NCBI GenBank assembly: GCA_009602735.1
Contig: WELA01012575.1
Coordinates: forward strand, 49,080-113,079
DNA from: Mesotaenium endlicherianum
Lineage: Eukaryota > Streptophyta > Zygnematophyceae > Zygnematales > Mesotaeniaceae
Length of the DNA stretch: 64,000 bases
Reading direction: 5' to 3'
The notes beneath the pieces are model-generated. The model was not told the DNA's origin and did no database searches. It saw only the letters and a program-made list of their open reading frames with translations. Made by a program: the position numbers and the translations under genes. Each line of letters opens with the position of its first letter. The stretch's first letter is position 1. Positions 55,688 through 64,000 of the stretch are shown piece by piece.

Positions 55688-56889
55688 AGTCCAGCCGTCA
55701 TGAGAGCTTCTTTCTCAGCCGGGGAGAGTCTTGCTTTCACTCCTTGCTGGTTTCTTGCATCATAAGTGTCATTGGAGGGTCTTCCACTCTTCTGAGCAGC
55801 CGCGGGATCCTTTTTAATAACTTCGGTTTCCATAGGTGTGGGTCCAGATTCAGATGTGGAAGGGGCTGCGTACATCCGCGTCGCCGGAACCCGTGAAGAT
55901 GAAGGCACGGAGTGCTTGAAATCCAAGGTATCCACCTTTTGGGCCACTTGAATGATCTTTGAGAAGTTCGTCAAGTCGCGTAATTCCACTTCCTTTGCCA
56001 CCTTGGGTTTGAGGCCAAAGATGTAACGGTCAATCTTCTCCTCGAGAGACATGTTGGGGATCTCAAGAGTGAGGGCGTGAAATCTGGATGTATACTCTTG
56101 AACGGACGTCGTTTGCTTGAGATGGTGGAGCTTTCCTCGGGCAATCTTCTCCGCATTGATGGGCATGAATTGCTTCTTGAGGGCCTCACGAAAATCTGCC
56201 CATCTTGCATATGATGGTGGGGGCTCTTGGCCGAGCATGGGGTGCGCCATAGCTTGATATATAGCCGCTTGATAGTTACGCCACCATGATGTTGCTGCTC
56301 CTCTAAGTAAGGTAACGGCAAAGGGAACGTAGTCCTCCTCGGGTACTTCAAGGAACGCGAGGTACGTCTCCACTTGGTAGAGCCATAAATTCAGGTTGGC
56401 ACCTTTCCCGGGGTTGAAAGTGTCGGGTTTGCCGGGCTTGATGAGTTTCCTTGCTCTCGTTGGCTCTTGTGGAGGCGCTTGAGCCGGGGCTGGATTTTGA
56501 GCATTGCTCGCAATAGGGGCAACCATGGCAGCCATAGCTTCTCTTGACGCTTGCACGGTTGCTTCATAGGTGGCCAAGCCCACTTGGTTGTGGACGGTCA
56601 TTAGGAAGGCTGCCCACTCATTTGCGGGAACTCCTTGTGGTGGGGTCAACTTTGCTATAGCGGCTGCCACGGGATTTGACGGTGCTCCTCCTTGTGGTGC
56701 TTCTTGTTGTTGCAGATTTCCTTGAGTAGGCTCTCCCATCGACGCTGGAGGAGGGTGTGCTCCTCCTTGTGGTGCTTCTTGTTGTTGCAGATTTTCTTGA
56801 GTGGGCTCTCCCATCGGCGCTGGAGGAGGGTGTCTTGGAGAGGAAGGGCTTCCTTCGAAAGCTTGCTGTTGGTCTTGAGGATCGGCCAT
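55609..56889 (-). CDS. B2 gag
   Basis: 426 residues, same length and layout as the B1 gag, with only a few substitutions (for example in the [19 protein letters not shown] region and near the zinc knuckle [14 protein letters not shown]). It appears whole, though the element as a whole is broken. The gag-pol overlap is the same 79 nt. Confidence 0.92.
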   Translation of the reverse strand: MADPQDQQQAFEGSPSSPRHPPPAPMGEPTQENLQQQEAPQGGAHPPPASMGEPTQGNLQQQEAPQGGAPSNPVAAAIAKLTPPQGVPANEWAAFLMTVHNQVGLATYEATVQASREAMAAMVAPIASNAQNPAPAQAPPQEPTRARKLIKPGKPDTFNPGKGANLNLWLYQVETYLAFLEVPEEDYVPFAVTLLRGAATSWWRNYQAAIYQAMAHPMLGQEPPPSYARWADFREALKKQFMPINAEKIARGKLHHLKQTTSVQEYTSRFHALTLEIPNMSLEEKIDRYIFGLKPKVAKEVELRDLTNFSKIIQVAQKVDTLDFKHSVPSSSRVPATRMYAAPSTSESGPTPMETEVIKKDPAAAQKSGRPSNDTYDARNQQGVKARLSPAEKEALMTAGLCFYCKEKGHRALSCPKKLSKNGQRR

Positions 56890-56913
56890 CTTCTTGTGCT
56901 ACCAAAGTGCCTA

Positions 56914-56925
56914 GCTCCGATACCA
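56914..56925 (-). other. Primer binding site of B2
   Basis: TGGTATCGGAGC on the minus strand, one base inside the LTR. Confidence 0.85.
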
Positions 56926-56926
56926 C

Positions 56927-57428
56927 TGTAGTGAAACAGATAGATAAAGTACTTAGTAAAACAGAATACTTTATCTATTCAAGACAAGGATCTTTGAACA
57001 CAAGTGGTAGCTTCTTGAAAGAGAGATGGCTTCTTGAAAGTTAATATATTTCTGGATTTTGGCAAGTACAAGAGTGATTCTGGAATGTCTTTCTATGTTC
57101 TAGCTCTTGTTTATATACTTGCTACATAAGTAATTTCTAGGAAGGTGTATGTTGATGTGTTGGCACCCAACACATCCCAAAACTTGCCACCTCTTTCTAG
57201 AATAATGTACACATGTCCTTTTGACCTAAAAATGGCACATTTGACTTTTGCCACATGGAGTTCTTCTAGGTCTTTCCTCTAACTTCGAAAATGCCTTGGA
57301 AGGTTCAAAGGACATGAACCAAGTTACTAGAGTACCTATTCACACTTGACTCCACACAATACTACTCCAAATATATTTGAAAAAATTAAATATATGCAAA
57401 CTAATATATAATAACTCAAATCACTACA
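56927..57428 (-). repeat. Family B LTR, 5' LTR of B2
   Basis: 502 bp with TGTAGTG/CACTACA ends. It abuts the interior of a family D LTR at 57429. Confidence 0.95.
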
Positions 57429-57834
57429 TATGCCCTCTGACATTTCGGGGTCACACAGCGGACAGGTTCCATGGTTTTGCACCTAAGTCAGTGGGATGTG
57501 TTTTAGCTACATTATGGTCATCTGAATGAGAGTGCCTTTGCTATTCAGTCCGCTGATGTTGTGCATGTGCTATACATGCTTGCATGCCTGGGTAGGCAAG
57601 AGGCCATGAGTTTCTAAAGGAGAAGCTCTACTCCTCAAGCTCGCCTCTTTCTTGTGCCTTGTATTCGCGTACAACTATGGCACACTACGATGAGTGAATC
57701 AAGGGTTATAGATGAGTGAACGGAATTCATTATAAGGGCGAAGATCGCTCCCTGATTTCACACGCTTCCACCTATCTCTGATCTTTTATATTTGAATGAA
57801 ATATATTAATCTTGAATAAGCAAGATTCATTTCA
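57429..57834 (+). repeat. Family D LTR, 3' part of the 5' LTR of D1
   Basis: 406 bp matching 62320-62725 base for base in length, ending AAGCAAGATTCATTTCA, followed by the primer site. Confidence 0.9.
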
Positions 57835-57847
57835 GTGGTATCGGAGC

Positions 57848-60800
57848 TAAGTTCTTTCTTGAATGTCCGTGCTCGTCTTCTTTGTCTCATGAGGTAGGTG
57901 TGTGAGGCTTACTTATGTGGTATGATGAGTCTAGGTGGAGCTTAGGAAGTGTATGATGTAGAGCATTGCACATCCTGTCCAGGATCCTTCCACTTGCTCA
58001 CCTAGTGTGTCTCTAGGCTCAATGTACTATGCGGCATACTAACTTGACTTTCCTAGCCTCTTGTGTACAGATCCACGCAACGGGAAGCCTAAACTGGAGG
58101 CTTGATGGAAGAGGTGTCTGCAAGCATCAAGGGCAGCCTCAAGGGAGTTGCATCATAGCCAGCTGGATATGACTCATTTACCTCACTTGATCATAGTCGT
58201 TGTGTGTTGTTATATGCAATCCACGGCTAGTATAGAGAGGGGTGTGCACTCCAGCGGTGCTGGAGGACTTGTCAGTCTGTTGTGCTATCGCTTTGGGTTT
58301 AAGGTTGTTGCTTTGCAAGAGACGTACCTCTCTCATTACGTGTGTGGTAGCTAGGTTGAGGAAGCTTGGTTATGGCTGCATGTGATGAGCAAATGAGACA
58401 GTGCGTGCACACATGATTTACTAACTTAAGTTTCCAAGTATGGATTACGACAGGTTTTCGTTGCCACGGTCCAAGTGCACTACGTCGTCCACAAGCTTCA
58501 GCATGCTGCAACTTCTATGAGAAGAGGCTTCAACAGCAACAATGGCATTCTACAGATACCCTCTTTTCCCAACCATGGCTGTGACATTGTGTGCTCCTCT
58601 CGTTTGCCACATTGACGTGTGCTGGAAGGTTTAGGGTATGTGCCTTGTGCTTGAATGCTATGTGTGAGACGGTGCTTTTGTGGTGCTTAATGGGATCGTA
58701 GGAGCTTGGGGTTTAAGCTTAAGATAAGTCTAGTCAGTGTGCAGAAGTTTTTGGATGCGGATCTTATGTGATTGCTGACTTAGGTTAAGTCAGTTTGCTG
58801 GATTATTTGACCTAATGTGGTTGAAGGGTTTAAGGGCTTGGGTTTATGGACGCAAGGGCTTCCCTTTAACTCTCTTTAGTTTGCATGACTTAGTAGAGGA
58901 TAAGTGTCCGAGAGCAGCCGCGATGAATGAGTACTTTGAGTGCTTGAGCTGAACTAGCTCTTGGTGTTGCCATGCTTGGTGCGTGACATGTCTTACTGTG
59001 GGATTGTGGCTCGTCGGAGCCAGCGAGATAATCAGATAGATGAGCATATCGAGACTTAGGTCTGTACGGTGTGTTGACTGACGTATGGAAAGTCAACGTG
59101 GATACTAGAGGGGGTTTGACTACTTGCCTTAGGTCCATTTGGCTATTTGTTTTTGGATGCCACCTGTACACTTGGTCAAGTGTAAGGAGGTTTGTGTCTT
59201 CGTCATAGGGACGATCTGGGCATATTAGCAGTGTACTAAGTTTCTGCCGGCCTGGCAGCTAATTGAGCTCGCTAGAGGCGCATGCTGGGTAGCATGCAAG
59301 ATGCATTTGTATATGCGTCAGGTGCATGAAATTTGCATCCCGGGTGCTAAAGGTAATGGATCGCCGTTAGTATACCGTAGAGCAGGTGTAAAATGGGCCC
59401 TGCTGTAATAGTTTCACTATGCACACCTAAGTAAAGACAGAAGAGACCATCGACATTATAGACGTTCTCGTAATGCATGGCTTGAATGATCTTGTTTAGT
59501 CTGATGCACAAACATTCTTCTTGCTAGCTTGGGGTTACAGTGCGAAAGTCTTACCAATGATTTATGCACGCTGTTGTTATTGGCTTGCTAAGTGCTTGCT
59601 GCAATTGCAATAGGTGCCATGTATGTGCCTCCAGAGTGGAACTTAGTCTTGAGCTATACTGAGTTTGCCCATTGTCATTGGTTGAGTCTATGTGATCCCA
59701 ATGTTTGCCTCGCCCTCCCGGGAACTATGTGAGATGGAGTCATCAGATCTTGAGTAGACTGATGCAGCTAGGGTGTGGTGTTTACCACGCGTAGCTAAGC
59801 TCATGGAAGGCAACTTACACACTGGCTTGTTGTCCGTTTGACAGACTGAGACCAGCAAGCAGAGTGTGAAGCAATGGTGACATACAGGTCGAGAGGCCCC
59901 GAGGAGTTGGCATGCTGAACGCTGCCGCGTGACGCTTCCCCACCTGTCCTCTGGGCAACTTCAGGCAGTAAGGCCTGAAGGAGGGAGTATCCTGAAACAT
60001 CAGAACTATGATACAGTTGGTTGTTTCTGTTCCCTTTTCACTTGGATTGTTGACTTTCACTATTTGGTGGTTGTCATTTTGGCGTATGTCTTGCTAGGAA
60101 TGACTGGTATGAGTCATTGTATGCATGCGTAGGTAGTGTCAGCTAACTGAGCTACTCTTTGGTATAGGAGGAACTTGCTAATGGGGCCAGTCGTCTTTAT
60201 CTCGTAGCAAGCTATCCACACTTCCAAATGGAGGGGTGTAATACGCTGGCTTGAGATTGGGTTAGTCATGGATAGAGCTTTATGGTGAGAAGGTCTGAAT
60301 GGCAGTATTCTCTTCCCTATGCCACTTTGGGCGTTGCTCTAACCCTGAAAAATGGACTATTTTTTCTTGGGGGGGGGGGACTTTCTTTCTTGCTTATTTG
60401 GGTGTTTGCACGTTGTGTCCTCTCTCGGTATTCCTTTGTTGATTCGCCTCCACCCACTCGTACCTTCGCAATTCTCTGTGACTGTCACTCTGTGTGGTTC
60501 CTATGATGCAAAGTTGTACGCACTTTTTGGTGTGCTTATGTGGTTAAAGCTGTCGGGTCGACAGCTATTTAAGTTGGAGAGAGGGAGATGGGATGTGTAT
60601 TAGGCGTATTCAGTAAGCTGTGCTTACCTGCATACTCAGCAGCAAGTGTATGTACTAACTGAGTCATACACTGCCACGTCTTATGTATGTACTGCATTAA
60701 TATCAGGAGCATCAGTGACTGACTGGTGTAAACTGTGAGTTGCAGTACACTGTTGGAGCAAGTGTACGTACTAACTGAATAAGTACATTGCCATAAGTTG

Positions 60801-61430
60801 GATTGGGTAGCAATGATGCATGGCACATCAGGAAAGTGCTTGAGGTGACCAGCATATTGCTCAAAACCATATGCTTCTTTGAACTTACAGTGTTCTGAAA
60901 ATGTGGTTGAAATTTAAAAAATTTCTTGGGCTCATTAACCTGATGCTACTCATCTTGTGAGGGCATTCAATGCCATCAAATCAGTTGGTCTCCTTTCCTT
61001 CAGAACGCTGAATTTTGAGCAGGTACCTAAGTCACAAGAAATTGCTTGTGAGGAGCTTTCAAGGTGTAAGCACGGCAGGAGTTGAAGACCAAGAGAAGGA
61101 CAAAAGGCTTAGTTCAATAATACGCCGAGCTTTAATAACATTCTTTCATTGTTTGACCTCAAAAGGAGGCTGTTCGATTTGTGTGTGGTTTGCATGGTGT
61201 GAGGTGCTCTATTATGTCTTTAACCGGAAGGACTATTGTGAGTAGGGGTAAGTCCATGCATGTCTTCAGGTAATGACTGTGAAGTCAGATGGTTGCTTGC
61301 ATGACAATTTGTTGTAATTGATTTTTACTTGCACTGGGTAGGTGAATATATCACGCTCATGTTTTGTTTGCTTGCTTTGCTTCACCTAGTTGACTGAAGT
61401 GTATTATTAAATAAAAATATCATACGCTGA
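57848..61430 (+). other. Internal region of D1, no protein-coding gene recognised
   Basis: 3.6 kb holding only short unrelated ORFs (up to about 85 residues). About 58985-60810 recurs at 30361-32188. About 59415-59575 resembles family A around 2595-2775 (CACTATGCA, GAGACCATCG..ATTATAGACGT, AGTGCGAAAGTC). A second hairpin-purine module lies at 60548-60587. AT-rich ending before the terminal hairpin. Confidence 0.75.
60548..60587 (+). promoter_or_regulatory. Internal hairpin plus purine tract in D1
   Basis: Stem AGCTGTC/GACAGCT (60548-60554 with 60560-60566, loop GGGTC), spacer ATTT, then AAGTTGGAGAGAGGGAG. It has the same geometry as the terminal modules of A3 and D1 but lies about 0.9 kb inside the element. 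Confidence 0.65.
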
Positions 61431-61432
61431 GT

Positions 61433-61466
61433 GTTGTCGAGGCGACAACGATTTAAGTTGGGGAGA
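61433..61466 (+). promoter_or_regulatory. Hairpin plus polypurine tract at the D1 3' LTR
   Basis: Stem GTTGTCG/CGACAAC (61433-61439 with 61443-61449), spacer GATTT, tract AAGTTGGGGAGA, then the LTR start at 61468. Compare 20823-20857 in family A. Confidence 0.8.
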
Positions 61467-61467
61467 C

Positions 61468-62725
61468 TGTAATGAATCAATTTATTATTTATTTATTTAA
61501 TTGCATATATAAATATAACACTAAATAAGTATTATATCTATATACTCACATGTGCGAGTTCATCTTAATGAATGTATGTCGATGTAATGCGAGTTTACTT
61601 ACTTTGTCAAAAAGGTCTGCAGGATGACTTTTGTTCCATAGTGTAGTTTGCTGACTTTGTTGAAAAGGTCAGCAGGATGACTTTTGTATCATAGTGTAGT
61701 TTGTTGAGATTTATATATCAGTTATACATAGGATATAATATCAGTAGGTTGACATATAGTAAGCTCGCTTGATATTAGTCAAATACTTAGCTTCAGTACG
61801 CTGAGGATAGACATATTCATTAAGATTGTTATTTATAGATTGGCACATGTGACCGAAGTATACTGAAAGTCGGGAGGTCGACTGAGATTCGGTAAACCGA
61901 TGTCTCACCAATGTGGTTAACTCCTGGGTAGGCAGAGCCGTCGTCAGTCAACTGAACAGTTAGGACTTCAGTGAACCGACCAATTAATATGGTCGTTATA
62001 CCTAGATCCGTGGGTCCCAACTTAACGGGTTTTCCACGAAACGGCGCACCTTGCGCCGTGGTCAACCAGGTGGTCACTAGGTACATAGCAGGCTGGGATC
62101 TCGTGGTTCCTCATTCTGGACAGTAGGCTTTACAGTCGGATTTCTACTTGCAAGTCATGTGCACTTTTGGGTTCGTTCTAATGACCAGCCTTCACGGAAA
62201 TTAACATGGTTGCTTCGTCTGCCCTTCAAATGGGACGGACTAGAACTTTTCGGAAAGGGCTTGTCAAGATGCATCCGTTGCTGTTAAGTTTGCTCAAATT
62301 GGAGAAGTATTGGCAGAGTTATGCCCTCTGACATTTTGGGGTCACACAGCGGACAGATTCCATGGTTTTGCACCTAAGTTAGTGGGATGTGTTTTAGCTA
62401 CATTATGGTCATCTGAATGAGAGCGCCTTTGCTATTCAGTCCCCTGATGTTGTGCATGTGCTAAACATGCTTGCATGCCTGGGTAGGCAAGAGGCCATGA
62501 GTTTCTAAAGGAGAAGCTCTACTCCTCAAGCTCGCCTCTTTCTTGTGCCTTGTATTTGCGTGCAACTATGGCACACTACGATGAGTGAATCAAGGGTTAT
62601 AAATGAGTAAACGGAATTCATTATAAGGGCGAAGATCGCTCCCTGATTTCACACGCTTCCACCTATCTCTGATCTTTTATATTTGAATGAAATATATTAA
62701 TCTTGAATGAGCAAGATTCATTTCA
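61468..62725 (+). repeat. Family D LTR, 3' LTR of D1
   Basis: 1258 bp from TGTAATGAATCAATTTATT to AAGATTCATTTCA. Contains a roughly 58-bp unit twice (about 61610-61705) and a block (ATGTGGTTAACTCCTGGGTAGGC...) homologous to the family A LTR. Confidence 0.9.
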
Positions 62726-64000
62726 ATGAGTTGATTGACAGGCTTGTCTTGGCGAAGTATTTCTCGAAGATCGATTTGAGGAGTGGCTATCACCAGGTAC
62801 GAATTGTAGAAGGAGACGTTCAGAAGACTGCTTTCAAGACTCGCTATGGCTTATTCGAGTTCACAGTCATGCCTTTCGGGTTGACTAATGCACCTGCTAC
62901 ATTCATGGGACTCATGAATAGTATCTTCAGGCCCTATTTGGACCAGTTTGTGGTGGTATTTTTGGACAACATCCTGATCTATTCGAAGACTCTGGAAGAG
63001 CATGGGGAACATTTGAGGAAGGTGTTGGAGGTCTTGAGAGATCAGAAGCTGTATGGGAAGATGAGCAAGTGCGAATTCTGTCTCAAGAAAGTCGAGTTTC
63101 TTAGGCACATAGTGGGAGCTAAAGGAGTCAAGGTGGAGCAGAAGAAGGTGCAAGCAGTCAGAGACTGGCCGGTACCTGCTGATATTCATCAACTCAGGAG
63201 TTTCCTCGGCATGGCAAATTATTATCGACGCTTCATTGAAGGATTTGCCAAGGTGTGTGCACCGCTCACGGACATGTTGAAGAAGCAGGAGAAGTGGCTA
63301 TGGGGTGACAAGGAGCAGCAAGTTTTTGAGAAGATCAAGAAGCTGTTGACACAGGCACCTGTGTTGGCAATTGCAAGTCCAGAGCTTCCTTTCACCATCA
63401 TCACGAACGCATCAAATTTTGCAGTGGGAGCCATTCTTCTCCAGGACCAGGGCAAGGGATTGCAACCTGTGGCATATGAGAGCAGGAAGTTGAGTGCTGC
63501 TGAGCAAAACTATGCAGCACACGAGCGGGAGATGTTGGCTATTATCCAGGCTTTGAGGGTTTGGCGATGTTATGTGGACGGCCGGAAGGTGTTCATCAAG
63601 ACCGACCACAAGAGCTTGGAGAAGTTTATGACGCAGCCAACGTTGACACCAAGACAAGCAAGGTGGATGGAGTTTCTGCAACAGTTCGACCACAAGATTG
63701 AGTACTTACCTGGGAAGATCAACCCTGCAGACGCTTTATCCAGGAGGTGTGACCTTGCAGCTGTCTCAATCATCAAGGAGAGTTTGGACTTCTAGGAGGA
63801 GCTTCAGAGAGGTTATGAGGAGGACCCAGAGTTTGTCGATGGTGGAGCAGCTGAGTCCAACTCGAGTATGCAGAAGAAGGACGGCATATGGTATTATGGT
63901 GATTCCTTGAGAGTGGTGGTACCCGACATCAAGGAGCTACGCGACCTACTACTTGCGGAGCATCATGATTGCTTATATGCTGGACACTTTCGAAGCGAGA
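62726..64000 (+). pseudogene. Ty3/gypsy pol fragment, probably family E, leaving the window
   Basis: RT from its middle ([27 protein letters not shown], a VVVFLD..ILIYSK block near 62955), RNase H (near 63400, [13 protein letters not shown]), the connection ([15 protein letters not shown]) and the beginning of the integrase zinc part (HHDCLYAGHFR at the window edge). It is distinct from A and B. It directly follows the D LTR. Assignment to family E is by exclusion. Belongs to a broken element. Confidence 0.75.

Larger units (their letters stand above)
50741..57428 (-). mobile_element. Family B Ty3/gypsy chromovirus B2 (broken)
   Basis: LTR (56927-57428), primer site, gag, pol, 3' noncoding region with the 43-bp triplet (51281-51409), purine tract, shared LTR. 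Gag looks whole; pol has perhaps two to four breaks and an ambiguous base at 52211 that looks like an assembly join. LTR identity (about three differences in 502 bp) indicates a very recent origin. Its outer flank does not match the outer flank of B1. Confidence 0.92.
57429..62725 (+). mobile_element. Family D non-autonomous LTR retrotransposon D1
   Basis: The end part of the 5' LTR (57429-57834), primer site TGGTATCGGAGC at 57836-57847, a 3.6-kb internal region without gag or pol, hairpin and purine tract (61433-61466) and a full 3' LTR (61468-62725). The overlapping 406 bp of the LTRs differ at about 11 positions. The internal region holds a decayed stretch (about 59415-59575) resembling the gag-protease junction of family A. 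It looks like a LARD-type passenger. The left LTR is cut by the B tandem. Confidence 0.85.

Overview
This is a repeat-dominated stretch of a plant-lineage nuclear genome. Almost all of it is LTR retrotransposons of the Ty3/gypsy chromovirus type (integrase followed by a chromodomain, primer site matching initiator tRNA-Met), nested in and rearranged with one another. I see no complete ordinary host gene, no tRNA or rRNA gene and no CRISPR array. The element types, a C5 DNA methyltransferase fragment inside repeats, and the low gene density suggest a streptophyte, possibly a large-genome charophyte alga such as Chara. That is inference; nothing here proves the species.

Five LTR groups can be told apart, named here for convenience. 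Family A (LTR about 720-770 bp, ends TGTAATGAAT...ATTCATTTCA) has gag, pol and, downstream of pol in the same direction, an extra ORF (ORF3) for a charged coiled-coil protein with a conserved domain I do not recognise. Family B (LTR 503 bp, ends TGTAGTG...CACTACA) is a younger chromovirus. Family D (LTR about 1258 bp) has a 3.6-kb internal region without gag or pol but shares primer site, LTR ends, 3' signals and an LTR block with A, so it looks like a non-autonomous passenger of A. Family E (LTR about 744 bp) is a third gypsy lineage. A separate block (21608-29172) carries a protease-like tail, a C5 methyltransferase fragment and unknown low-complexity ORFs.

Layout: 1-706 antisense ORF3 piece; 707-6894 copy A1 (+) with a solo B LTR inside; 6895-12767 copy A2 (-), tail-to-tail with A1; 12768-13038 E LTR fragment; 13303-14021 four-copy 180-bp tandem array; 14022-18120 mostly unassigned DNA with one pair of old direct repeats; 18121-21607 copy A3 (+) with ORF3, 3' signals and LTR; 21608-29172 methyltransferase block, split by a B element at 23553-27680 with a perfect 5-bp target duplication; 29530-33423 scrambled D sequence; 33845-36478 E LTR, gag and protease; 36479-44568 copy A4 (+) with stacked LTRs and ORF3; 44569-57428 two family B elements in tandem sharing the middle LTR; 57429-62725 a D element; 62726-64000 an E-type pol fragment leaving the window.

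The best candidate for something undescribed is the family A design: an ORF3 after pol, preceded by a conserved branch-point plus acceptor arrangement (a possible spliced subgenomic mRNA) and by a second copy of the plus-strand primer tract, together with a hairpin-plus-purine-tract module shared with the D passenger. Second is the methyltransferase fragment in the repeat block. All retroelement parts are described as fossils; only the left-hand B element of the tandem looks whole at the coding level.
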